Below are positions 37,218 to 45,652 of a stretch of 64,000 bases of DNA, piece by piece. This DNA is from JBGRQA01 sp041725895 (GTDB lineage: Bacteria; Bacteroidota; Bacteroidia; Bacteroidales; Marinifilaceae): positions 1-64,000 of the forward strand of contig JBGRQA010000029.1 in NCBI GenBank assembly GCA_041725895.1, in the 5' to 3' direction. The notes below the pieces were generated by a model that was given only the letters and a program-made list of their open reading frames with translations, was not told the DNA's origin and did no database searches. The stretch's first letter is position 1, and every line of letters starts with the position of its first letter. The position numbers and the translations under genes were made by a program.

Positions 37218-38753
37218 ATGCAAACACTTGAAGATAAGATCAAAAAATTTGAAGAATTAAATCAAACAGCCGAACAAGGCGGTGGAAAAGAGAGAATCGA
37301 AAAGCACCACAAAGGCGGCAAGAAAACTGCGCGGGAACGAATTGATGATTTGCTGGATCCGGAAACTTTTGTAGAATTAGACAAGATGGTTACTCACCGC
37401 TCCACTGATTTTGGAATGGAGAAGAACAAAATACTTGGCGACGGAGTGGTTTGTGGCTATGGGAAAATTGATAACCGCCTGGTTTATGTTTTCGCTCAAG
37501 ATTTTACGGTATTTGGAGGTTCCTTAAGTCGAGCCAATGCAGACAAGATTGTGAAAGTAACCCAACTGGCCATGAAAATGGGTGCCCCCATTATCGGATT
37601 GAACGACTCGGGAGGAGCCCGAATTCAGGAGGGAGTACAGAGTCTGGCCGGTTATGCCGATATTTTCTATCAAAATGTTCGTGGTTCCGGTGTTATTCCC
37701 CAAATTTCGGCCATTATGGGTCCTTGTGCCGGTGGAGCTGTATATTCTCCGGCTCTTACCGATTTTATAATGATGGTGAAGGATACCAGCTATATGTTTG
37801 TTACGGGCCCGGATGTTATTAAAACCGTAACCCACGAAGAAGTTACCAAGGAAGAATTAGGTGGAGCTCTCACCCACAATTCAAAAAGTGGAGTGGCCCA
37901 TTTCACAGCCGATAATGATGAACAGGCTATGATGATGCTACGGGAACTGATGAGTTTCCTGCCATCCAACAACATGGAAGATCCTCCAATCAAACCCTGT
38001 ACCGATAACATTCATCGAGAGGAAGAGAAGTTGCAGGCTATGGTTCCGGCCGATCCCAACAAACCCTACAACATGAAGGACATTATCGAAACCGTGGTAG
38101 ACGATCACAACTTCTTCGAGGTAATGCCCCTTTACGCACAAAACATTACGATTGGTTTCGCCCGATTTGGTGGACGGTCGGTTGGTATTGTGGCCAACAA
38201 CCCTGCCTTTTTAGCAGGAGTACTGGATATCGAAAGCTCCATCAAGGCTGCACGTTTCGTTCGCTTCTGCGATGCCTTCAACATCCCCTTGGTCACTTTT
38301 GTTGATGTTCCCGGCTTCCTTCCGGGGACAGCACAGGAATTTGGCGGAATTATCAAGCACGGGGCCAAACTCTTATATGCCTTTGCCGAAGCTACTGTCC
38401 CCAAGATCACCCTAATCACCCGAAAAGCTTACGGTGGAGCCTACGATGTAATGGCCTCCAAACACATAGGCGCCGACATTAACTACGCCTATCCTACAGG
38501 AGAAATTGCCGTAATGGGCGCCGAAGGAGCTGTTAATATCATGCACAAAAAACTAAATGAGGCAGACCGGGCCAAGGCTATTGAAGACTACCGGGATACT
38601 TTTGCTCATCCCTACAAAGCGGCAGAATTGGGCTATATCGATGAAGTAATACTCCCAAAAGAAACCCGGTACAAATTGATACAAGCACTGGAAATGTGTG
38701 AGAACAAAAGTGAACAAAATCCACCAAAAAAGCATGGGAATATTCCGCTTTAG
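37218..38753 (+). CDS. Acyl-CoA carboxylase carboxyltransferase subunit (PccB-like)
   Basis: 511-aa carboxyltransferase of the PccB/MmdA family, paralogous to the protein at 2927. It carries LNDSGGARIQEG, GPCAGGAVYSPALTDF, FLPGTAQEFGGIIKHGAK and KAYGGAYDVMASK, ending PPKKHGNIPL. With the biotin carboxylase and carrier just upstream it would add CO2 from biotin to propionyl-CoA (giving methylmalonyl-CoA) or a related acyl-CoA. The reverse pathway is served by the operon at 463-4924. Substrate cannot be settled by reading alone. Confidence 0.92.
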   Translation: MQTLEDKIKKFEELNQTAEQGGGKERIEKHHKGGKKTARERIDDLLDPETFVELDKMVTHRSTDFGMEKNKILGDGVVCGYGKIDNRLVYVFAQDFTVFGGSLSRANADKIVKVTQLAMKMGAPIIGLNDSGGARIQEGVQSLAGYADIFYQNVRGSGVIPQISAIMGPCAGGAVYSPALTDFIMMVKDTSYMFVTGPDVIKTVTHEEVTKEELGGALTHNSKSGVAHFTADNDEQAMMMLRELMSFLPSNNMEDPPIKPCTDNIHREEEKLQAMVPADPNKPYNMKDIIETVVDDHNFFEVMPLYAQNITIGFARFGGRSVGIVANNPAFLAGVLDIESSIKAARFVRFCDAFNIPLVTFVDVPGFLPGTAQEFGGIIKHGAKLLYAFAEATVPKITLITRKAYGGAYDVMASKHIGADINYAYPTGEIAVMGAEGAVNIMHKKLNEADRAKAIEDYRDTFAHPYKAAELGYIDEVILPKETRYKLIQALEMCENKSEQNPPKKHGNIPL

Positions 38754-38776
38754 TATTATTGTAAGTTTGAAACCTT

Positions 38777-38813
38777 TAAAGGGACGAACCCCATTGGTTT
38801 TCGTGCCCTTTTT
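38777..38813 (+). terminator. Terminator of the carboxylase operon
   Basis: AAAGGGACGAA (38778-38788) faces TTTCGTGCCCTTT with one mismatch, followed by further T's, 24 bp after the stop codon. Confidence 0.75.
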
Positions 38814-39014
38814 CCATATTCAGAATACAGGGAAACAATGGTAAAGTATTGATAAATTCTCGCAAAAAAACGGGCTTCAGGTTACAAGACTCAAAGCATT
38901 AACTTTTTGTTTGGAATTAAAATTCTCGTTCCAATTATCATTCCTAAAAAAATATATTTAATATTGTTAAAGGAATAATATCGGTTGAATCCGAAAACAA
39001 AACTCTGAAAATCT

Positions 39015-39992
39015 GTGCAAAAAAAAATATTAGTAAGCTACCAAATTCCCCTGGAAGGATTAAAAAAGCTGAGGGAACACTTTGAAGTCACCTACCCAAC
39101 CTCTCCTTTTTTCACCAAAGAGGAGCTTATGAAGCTAATTCCCTCCCATCATGGGTTGCTATCCATTTTCAACCGGCCGGTGGACAAAGATATTCTGATG
39201 TCCGGACAACAACTGGAAATCGTAAGCAATTACGGAGTGGGCTTCAACAATATCGATATTGAAACAGCGACTCAAATGGGGATTGCCGTTTGCAATACTC
39301 CGGAAGCAGTATGCGAACCCACCGCGGAACTAACTCTGGGCCTACTACTATCGCTTTCGCGAAGGATATCGGAATGCAATCATCTGCTCCGTACCAACTC
39401 TGATTTCGAATGGGGAGTAATGAGAAACCTGGGCCATACTTTAAGAGGCAAAACACTTGGTATTATTGGAATGGGTAAAATTGGCCGATCTGTTGCCCAA
39501 AAAGCCCGCGCTTTTGGCATGAGGGTGGTATACCATAACAGAAAGCCTATTTCTGCAGACGAATCTACCTCACTAAACACAGAATATCTTTCGCTTGAAA
39601 ATTTACTTCAACAGTCTGACGTTGTATCCCTGCATTGCCCCCTAACCAAAGCAACTCATCACCTGATTGGAAAGGCGGAACTGGAGCAAATGAAACCGGA
39701 GTCCTTCCTGATTAATACGGCTCGCGGGCCGGTAGTGAACGAAGTCGAACTGGTGAATGCACTTAAAACCGGAAGCATTGCGGGCGCAGCTCTTGATGTA
39801 TTCGAAGAGGAGCCCAAAATTCACCCGGAATTGTTTCAAATGCAAAACGTGGTGCTGGTACCTCACATTGGCACGGCCACCATTGAAACACGAATTGAAA
39901 TGGCCCGGGAAGCGGGAGATAATTTCCTATCCTTCTGGCTAAATAATAGAACTCAAAACCTGGTTAACCCCAACTATCTAAAACTGAAATAA
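39015..39992 (+). CDS. D-2-hydroxyacid dehydrogenase
   Basis: 325-aa NAD(P)-dependent dehydrogenase of the D-isomer-specific family (glyoxylate/hydroxypyruvate reductase, D-lactate or phosphoglycerate dehydrogenase type). The Rossmann motif GMGKIGRSVAQKARAFGM, ENLLQQSDVVSLHCPLT, catalytic Arg in NTARGPVV, Glu in FEEEP and His in PHIGTAT are all present. No ACT regulatory domain, so not the long form of SerA. It begins with GTG (39015), the only sensible start ahead of the conserved KKILVSYQIP. Two bp before coaX, so co-transcribed. Exact substrate unresolved. Confidence 0.88.
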   Translation: MQKKILVSYQIPLEGLKKLREHFEVTYPTSPFFTKEELMKLIPSHHGLLSIFNRPVDKDILMSGQQLEIVSNYGVGFNNIDIETATQMGIAVCNTPEAVCEPTAELTLGLLLSLSRRISECNHLLRTNSDFEWGVMRNLGHTLRGKTLGIIGMGKIGRSVAQKARAFGMRVVYHNRKPISADESTSLNTEYLSLENLLQQSDVVSLHCPLTKATHHLIGKAELEQMKPESFLINTARGPVVNEVELVNALKTGSIAGAALDVFEEEPKIHPELFQMQNVVLVPHIGTATIETRIEMAREAGDNFLSFWLNNRTQNLVNPNYLKLK

Positions 39993-39994
39993 TC

Positions 39995-40789
39995 ATGCTG
40001 CTGGCAATTGACATAGGAAACACGAATGTGGTTTGCGGACTCTCTCACAACAATCAATGGATGGAACAATTCCGAATTCATACGGTAGCCAATAAAACTG
40101 CCGACGAATACGAAGTGATCTATCGCACTTTACTTTCCAGTCGTAACATTGATCTTTCTTCCATTGACAAAGTAGTTCTTAGTAGCGTTGTTCCCTCTCT
40201 GATCCTCCCCATCAGTGAGATGATTCAGAAACTATTCGGCCAAAAACCACTTGTCCTGGGCCCCAAATTGTATCCCCGATTGGATATCGGTATTATCAAT
40301 CCTTACGAAATAGGAACTGACTTAGTAGCCAATGCCTTAGCTGCTCACAATAAATATTCAACCAATTGCATCATTGTAGATTTCGGAACGGCTCTGTCTT
40401 TTACAGTTATACAGGCTAACGGTAATATACTCGGCGTAACCATTGCTCCCGGATTAAAAACCGCAATGGCATCCTTATCACAAAAAACCGCTCAACTGCC
40501 CAACGTGGAATTGGTGGCTCCTCCCTCCTTTGTTGGAAAGAATACGGTTCATGCTATGCAAGCTGGAATCGTACTGGGTTACAAAGGTCTTATCGAATCT
40601 CTTGTTAAAGGGATGAAAGAAGAATTGGAAGGCTCCTGCAATGTAATTGCTACAGGAGGTATGGCTTCGATAATGTATCCCATGATTGATTGCTTCACTC
40701 ATTTTGAACCATCTCTAACCCTTGACGGTCTGCGCATTGTAGGCAATAAGTTTTACTCCAATCCTAAAACCAATGGCAAAAGAAATTGA
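39995..40789 (+). CDS. coaX: Type III pantothenate kinase
   Basis: 264-aa CoaX, which phosphorylates pantothenate in the first committed step of CoA synthesis. MLLAIDIGNTNVVCGL is the ATP/phosphate loop; GTDLVANALAA, VDFGTALSFTVI and GVTIAPGLKTAMASL are family signatures. Type III kinases are not inhibited by CoA and need a monovalent cation. It overlaps the next gene by 17 bp. CoA supply fits a window rich in CoA-dependent carboxylases, although this is only context. Confidence 0.95.
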   Translation: MLLAIDIGNTNVVCGLSHNNQWMEQFRIHTVANKTADEYEVIYRTLLSSRNIDLSSIDKVVLSSVVPSLILPISEMIQKLFGQKPLVLGPKLYPRLDIGIINPYEIGTDLVANALAAHNKYSTNCIIVDFGTALSFTVIQANGNILGVTIAPGLKTAMASLSQKTAQLPNVELVAPPSFVGKNTVHAMQAGIVLGYKGLIESLVKGMKEELEGSCNVIATGGMASIMYPMIDCFTHFEPSLTLDGLRIVGNKFYSNPKTNGKRN

Positions 40790-41234
40790 ACGAAAGTTCC
40801 TGGTTCACCGGGAGAAACTAGATCTAAAAGGAACTGGCAAAGCACTTAAACAAGCCTACCTCACCAATGAGATTTCCAAGAGCATTCGAATCCGGATTGC
40901 TGATCAATCGGCCTTTCTTACCATTAAGAGTGGTTCAAAAGGACTTGTTCGTTCCGAATACGAGTATGAGATTCCTCTTGATGATGCAAATGAAATGCTG
41001 GAACTTTGCGAGCCCAACTTCATTGATAAGCACCGGCACCTTGTAAACTATGGAAAACACACCTGGGAAATAGATGTTTTTCATGGTGAAAATGAGGGTC
41101 TGATTGTTGCTGAGATTGAACTGGAAAGCGAGGAAGAATACTTTGAGAAACCGGTTTGGCTTGGCGAAGAAGTAACCGATGATACCCGGTACTTAAATGC
41201 TGCATTAGTCAAGCACCCCTATTCCAAATGGTAA
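40773..41234 (+). CDS. CYTH-domain phosphatase-like protein
   Basis: 153-aa CYTH protein. The signature EIERKFLV near the N-terminus (ExExK) begins the triphosphate tunnel fold; basic residues in RIRIADQSAFLTIKSG and acidic ones in EIELESEEEYFEKP complete the usual set. Family members hydrolyse inorganic triphosphate or related compounds; a few are class IV adenylate cyclases or thiamine triphosphatases. Starts within coaX (17-bp overlap) and ends 30 bp inside the convergent GH3 gene, so the three plus-strand genes form a tight operon. Confidence 0.9.
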   Translation: MAKEIERKFLVHREKLDLKGTGKALKQAYLTNEISKSIRIRIADQSAFLTIKSGSKGLVRSEYEYEIPLDDANEMLELCEPNFIDKHRHLVNYGKHTWEIDVFHGENEGLIVAEIELESEEEYFEKPVWLGEEVTDDTRYLNAALVKHPYSKW

Positions 41235-44200
41235 AGGAGAATATAAAGAGCTGGTGTGAGTCAATGGTTCCACCTCAAAAATGGAATGATAAATCACTTG
41301 CTGGATTTTTGTACGCACATCCATCTCCAAAAGTTTGATATTGAATTCATCGGGACAAATACGGTTGGAAAGAAAAATGTAGACCAATTCTTTGGTTGGA
41401 TCTACCCAAGCCAAAGTCCCGGTGAAACCTGAATGGCCGAAACTCTCAGGCGAAGCTTCGGGGCAAGTAGGTCCCCCATTCCTCTCTGCATCCAATTCCG
41501 GTTTGTCGAAACCGATTCCTCTTCGATTTTTGCCTTCGGGATAAGCACGACCGGTAAACAGATCTATGGTTTCCGGGCTAATATAGGTTTCTCCCCCATA
41601 ACTTCCTTTTTGAAGATACATTTGCATCAACTTGGCCAAATCAGCCGCATTGGAAAACAATCCGGCATGCCCTGATACTCCCCCCAGCATTGCTGCTGTT
41701 GGATCATGTACATACCCATCCAACAATTGCTTTCGGAAAGCCCTGTCGTTTTGAGTAGGAACAATACGGCACACACTATACCGTTTCAAAGGATGATACC
41801 CCAAACTTACCGCCCCCAACATCCGGTACAAATGTCGATTGGTATAGGCCTCCATCTGCTCCCCTGTGGTTTGCTCAATCAATTTCCGAAACAAGATAAA
41901 CCCTAAGTCACTGTACTTGTATCCATTTCTCTCCCTCAGATCGGATTCAATGATCTTTTTGTAAATAGTATCCGGGTAATTTTTATTAATAAAAAGATGA
42001 TTGGCCACCTTTAAAGGATATTCTTCCGATTGTTTGGAACTATAGATCCCTCTTTGAAACCGAATTGTCTTGTTCATGTACAATCGATTCGCCATTTTAA
42101 TTGTGTGAGAGGGCCCCCTTCGTTTACTGAATAAAGGCCCAACCAAACTGGTGGTATCTACTGTTTCCCAATGAAAGGGACTCCAGGGCAGAAGCCGGGC
42201 CTGGTGTGCCAATATCTCCCGTAACAGCAAAGTATCTTTGTTACTCCCTTTCAGCTCTGGCAGATATTCACTTAAAGACTTATCAATCTCAATCCACCCC
42301 TCATCCACTAACTGCATCAAAATAGGAACAGTAGCTCCTATTTTGGTCACAGAAGCCAAATCATAGAGGTCGGGATTCCGAACTTCCGTTTTTTTTTGAT
42401 AGGAATGATGCCCATAGGACTTGTGAAAAACCACCTTCCCTTTACGTGCAACTAACACCTGACAACCAGGTGTTGCTTTTTTTTCTATAGCATCTTTAAC
42501 AATAGAATCGATCTTCAGTAGTTCAAGGGTTTTCATTCCAACCTGTTCCGGCACCGCATAGCCCAATCTATTGTGAGGTGTAAAAACACCTGTTCCTACC
42601 GGAAACTGCCCATTCACCGTCACAGGCAGTTTGCCTTTGGCTTCCAAGCCTCCAAAAATGATTTGGGCAGAAGCCATTTGCGCTTCCCTTGTATCTTCAT
42701 AGGAAACCAAAATTGCTTCCAGCTTATCCAAATCCTTATACTTATCCAAACCATAAGGATTGGCGAAAAGATCAAAGATTACCTTTTTCTCCTGAACCAC
42801 CTTTGAAAGAAAATCTACAGTCTGTTTGGTGATTCCAAAATTCCGCGAAGCCCTCAGGTCACTGTCGTGCTTGCTAACAATAACCAAATCGTAGGGCTTA
42901 AGCTTCTTAAGAATTGCATTGAAAGCCTCAGGGGAAGCTTTCTTTTGAACCTGAAAAAAATCAACCTGACCATAACGTCCCAGATATTCCTGAAAGCGAT
43001 TTCGAATAGAAGTTCCCATTGCGACGGAAGCAATTCTCAAGGTATCCAATCGCTTCAATGGCAAAAGGTCATTGTTGTTCTTCACCAAAGTTATGGCTGC
43101 CTCCGCCAATTCTCTCCGAAGCAACAAGCCCTCCTGAGTATTCAACCCGGACCAAAGCCTGTTCATATCAATGGGCTTAAAATTGTTGAGTCCTACCCAC
43201 TCTTTGGCTTTCAACACTTTCAAACAGCGCTGATCAACCTCCTCCTGGGTTATCTCTCCTCTTTCAATGGCAGCCTTGATTTCCTTAATCGCAGTTGGTA
43301 CATCTTCAGAAAAGAGAAGTACATCATTCCCCGCCAATAGGGCTTTAGCATCAACTTCTCCAGGCTTGTAAAACTTTCTAACACCCTGCATATTCAAGGC
43401 ATCGGTAAAAACCAGCCCTTTAAATCCCATTTCTTCCTTTAGAATTCCGTTGATGGTTGGGGCAGAAAGTGTCGCCACATTTTGTACAGAATCCAAAGCC
43501 GGGACATTCAAATGCGAAACCATCATTCCCCCAATCCCGTAATTAACCAGATTCTTAAAAGGAAAGAATTCCAGTGAATCCAAACGCTCCCTGGAATGAT
43601 TCAAAATCGGAAGATCATGATGTGAATCTATTTCCGTATCTCCATGCCCTGGAAAATGTTTCCCTACAGCCAGAGTATACTCCTTTTGCATTCCCAACAT
43701 ATAGGCATAACCTTTACGGGTTACGTTAATTTTATCTTCGCCAAAAGATCGGGCATTGATTACAGGATTACGGGGATTATTGTTCACATCCAAAACCGGA
43801 GCAAAATTTACATGAACCCCCAAACGACGACACTCCCGTCCTATCTCCTGCCCCATCCGATAGATCAATTCATCATTCTGAATGGCTCCAAGCATCATTT
43901 GGCGGGGAAACCGAATTGTTTGCTTCAAACGAGCAGCCAATCCATTCTCCGCATCCATTCCCACCAACAAAGGAACCTTAGATACAGCCTGATACCGATT
44001 GGTCAAACGAGCCTGGTTGGCCGGATTCCCCTGAAAGAAAATCAAACCTCCAATTTTATATCGTTCAATCAAATTAGCAATCCTGTCTGCGCTTTTTTTG
44101 TCCTGATTCGAATAGGCTGCCACCATAAAAAGCTGTGCAATTCGCTCATCAGGAGAAAGCACCTTCAATACAGAATCGGCCCACTGAGTATTCTGATTCA

Positions 44201-44315
44201 GGAAGGGAGGTAAATGAGTCTGCTGAAATTTGCGCGGTTGTCCCCAGCCTGTGCCAGCAAAAAGCAGGACAAACAAAAAGGAAATAAAAATGCGGTACGG
44301 TAAAGAATTGGTCAT
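41205..44315 (-). CDS. NagZ-like GH3 beta-N-acetylhexosaminidase fused to a serine hydrolase
   Basis: 1036-aa exported two-enzyme fusion. After a signal peptide (1-25, ending GTGWGQ) comes a GH3 domain (about 45-600) with the NagZ signature KHFPGHGDTEIDSHHDLP and nucleophile Asp in FTDALNMQG. From about 620 there is a class C beta-lactamase/AmiE-like serine hydrolase with SVTK (SxxK) and a YSD in the place of the YxN motif. In Bacillus, NagZ and AmiE are separate neighbouring enzymes that strip GlcNAc and then the peptide from MurNAc in cell-wall recycling, so the fusion suggests the same coupled job in the periplasm. It overlaps the CYTH gene's 3' end by 30 bp (convergent). Confidence 0.9.
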   Translation of the reverse strand: MTNSLPYRIFISFLFVLLFAGTGWGQPRKFQQTHLPPFLNQNTQWADSVLKVLSPDERIAQLFMVAAYSNQDKKSADRIANLIERYKIGGLIFFQGNPANQARLTNRYQAVSKVPLLVGMDAENGLAARLKQTIRFPRQMMLGAIQNDELIYRMGQEIGRECRRLGVHVNFAPVLDVNNNPRNPVINARSFGEDKINVTRKGYAYMLGMQKEYTLAVGKHFPGHGDTEIDSHHDLPILNHSRERLDSLEFFPFKNLVNYGIGGMMVSHLNVPALDSVQNVATLSAPTINGILKEEMGFKGLVFTDALNMQGVRKFYKPGEVDAKALLAGNDVLLFSEDVPTAIKEIKAAIERGEITQEEVDQRCLKVLKAKEWVGLNNFKPIDMNRLWSGLNTQEGLLLRRELAEAAITLVKNNNDLLPLKRLDTLRIASVAMGTSIRNRFQEYLGRYGQVDFFQVQKKASPEAFNAILKKLKPYDLVIVSKHDSDLRASRNFGITKQTVDFLSKVVQEKKVIFDLFANPYGLDKYKDLDKLEAILVSYEDTREAQMASAQIIFGGLEAKGKLPVTVNGQFPVGTGVFTPHNRLGYAVPEQVGMKTLELLKIDSIVKDAIEKKATPGCQVLVARKGKVVFHKSYGHHSYQKKTEVRNPDLYDLASVTKIGATVPILMQLVDEGWIEIDKSLSEYLPELKGSNKDTLLLREILAHQARLLPWSPFHWETVDTTSLVGPLFSKRRGPSHTIKMANRLYMNKTIRFQRGIYSSKQSEEYPLKVANHLFINKNYPDTIYKKIIESDLRERNGYKYSDLGFILFRKLIEQTTGEQMEAYTNRHLYRMLGAVSLGYHPLKRYSVCRIVPTQNDRAFRKQLLDGYVHDPTAAMLGGVSGHAGLFSNAADLAKLMQMYLQKGSYGGETYISPETIDLFTGRAYPEGKNRRGIGFDKPELDAERNGGPTCPEASPESFGHSGFTGTLAWVDPTKELVYIFLSNRICPDEFNIKLLEMDVRTKIQQVIYHSIFEVEPLTHTSSLYSPLPFGIGVLD

Positions 44316-44353
44316 AGAATTATCTTTTCTCAGGGGATTATCTTCTCTTTCTA

Positions 44354-44361
44354 CAAAATTA
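44354..44361 (-). promoter_or_regulatory. Predicted -7 box for the GH3-serine hydrolase gene
   Basis: Minus strand TAATTTTG, exact TAnnTTTG, giving a leader of about 30 nt. Confidence 0.5.
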
Positions 44362-44588
44362 ATAAATCGTAGAATATTTCATTTTAAATCCTTTGGTTTT
44401 TCTGGGGTTTTAAGGGATTTTAACACCTGCCCCATTAGCCCCTGTAAACGCAGAATTCAACACAAGCACCGCTTTTTATTCAAACTTAAATGAAAAAAAA
44501 ATTAAGGCATATATACAATTGGTACTGCAGCAACACCGTACCGAACAAACAGGAACAATCAAAAAATAAGGGGGAACCAATTCAAAAC

Positions 44589-44614
44589 AAAAAAGGGACA
44601 GAAGTCCCTTTTTT
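44589..44614. terminator. Orphan bidirectional terminator
   Basis: AAAAAAGGGAC (44589-44599) pairs with GTCCCTTTTTT (44604-44614) around AGAA. No annotated gene ends here on either strand; it is used as evidence for the transcript described at 44590-44919. Confidence 0.8.
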
Positions 44615-44919
44615 AATTACTTACAACTAAAACCATATTTAAAACTTGAATAAAATGGAGAAATTCAAGTACCTAATATGCAATACAATTTACATCCTTT
44701 AAATGCTTTCACAATTTAAGAAATTCCTACAACAAAAGAACAAGGCTTTTGAATCTTTCATCTAATTTAAATCCTCTCTGAATTCCTTTCACAAGTAAAA
44801 ATAGGATCTTCGTCAATTTAAAACAAGTGTCAAGTTTGCCAAATTCGTCTTCGAAGCTCAACTTCATCCTCAAACTCCTCACAACAAAACAATTACTCAG
44901 CAACACTTATTCCAGGCCC
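44590..44919 (-). ncRNA. Candidate minus-strand RNA (about 330 nt), possibly with tiny ORFs
   Basis: A minus-strand -7 box (TACATTTG, 44926-44933) and the orphan terminator at 44589-44614 bracket this stretch. It contains two very short frames: 46 codons at 44727-44867, beginning MKLSFEDEFGK behind a purine-rich GAGGAG run, and 20 codons at 44699-44761, MKDSKALFFCCRNFLNCESI. They overlap in different frames, so neither is a secure gene. No tmRNA, RNase P or 6S features recognised. The rest of the gap (44316-44588 and 44934-45039) holds the GH3 promoter and nothing else that I see. Confidence 0.4.
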
Positions 44920-45039
44920 TCAAAGCAAATGTATTTTACAAATACCGCTGAGGAAAAAAATCTTTGAATTCCTTTCAATTTTCACTAAATTATAGCAGCT
45001 CCCAGATCAAAGAAAAGATATCAACCAAATCCATCGTAT

Positions 45040-45582
45040 ATGAAATCTATCACTCTCATCATCTCCATCCTACTCAGTTTAAACTTTTTGAATGCTCAAA
45101 ACGCCATTCAGGTTCATTTAAATAAGGAAGGCCACCTGAAAATTGAACTTATCGAAAAAACAGAACAATCGAAGCCTGCAGCATTCAATACTTCCCTGGA
45201 ATGGATTCAATACAATAAATCCGAATTGGAAGGTAAGATCACTTATCAAAATTCCAATACCGGCCATATTGTTTTTAAAGCTCACAAAAACATCAACCTA
45301 AGTAAAAGCACCTCGACCTTTCAAACCAGAATGTTTTTTACTCTTTATATTCTGGCTAATGATAACAAACTAATGGCAGAGGTTAAGGATATCTATTACA
45401 AAAGCATTCCTGAATACGGAAAACAAGGTACTCCTGCTATTATTTCCTATACTGAAGACTGGTTACAAAAGGAGAAATACTATAAGAAAAACGGAGAAAT
45501 ACGCTGGTTGAATCAGTACTTAAAAAATAGTAGTATAGAGGCAGGAAATCAAATTTTGTCCAGCCTTCAAAATCGCTTCTAA
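45040..45582 (+). CDS. Small secreted protein of unknown function
   Basis: 180-aa protein with a signal peptide (MKSITLIISILLSLNFLNAQ, cut near 20). The mature part is mixed alpha/beta and Lys-rich, without cysteines or recognisable motifs (VHLNKEGHLKIELIEK, FKAHKNINLSKSTSTF, YYKSIPEYGKQGTP). Not a family I know. It has a long upstream gap and is closed by a strong bidirectional terminator, so it is an independent unit. Expression in the periplasm is inferred from the signal peptide only. Confidence 0.65.
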   Translation: MKSITLIISILLSLNFLNAQNAIQVHLNKEGHLKIELIEKTEQSKPAAFNTSLEWIQYNKSELEGKITYQNSNTGHIVFKAHKNINLSKSTSTFQTRMFFTLYILANDNKLMAEVKDIYYKSIPEYGKQGTPAIISYTEDWLQKEKYYKKNGEIRWLNQYLKNSSIEAGNQILSSLQNRF

Positions 45583-45604
45583 TTCCAAATAATATATGAG
45601 ACAA

Positions 45605-45640
45605 AAAAAGCCAGGAGTAAATTCTTACTTCTGGCTTTTT
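45605..45640. terminator. Bidirectional terminator between convergent genes
   Basis: AAAAAGCCAGGAGTAA (45605-45620) pairs with TTACTTCTGGCTTTTT (45625-45640), one mismatch, serving the secreted protein on the plus strand and the desulfurase-SelD gene on the minus strand. Confidence 0.9.
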
Positions 45641-45652
45641 AGTTCCTTCTTT

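Noticed and set aside
44590..44919. tmRNA, RNase P RNA or 6S RNA
   Set aside because: None of the conserved ends, tag frame or core motifs of these RNAs were seen; only promoter and terminator support a transcript.
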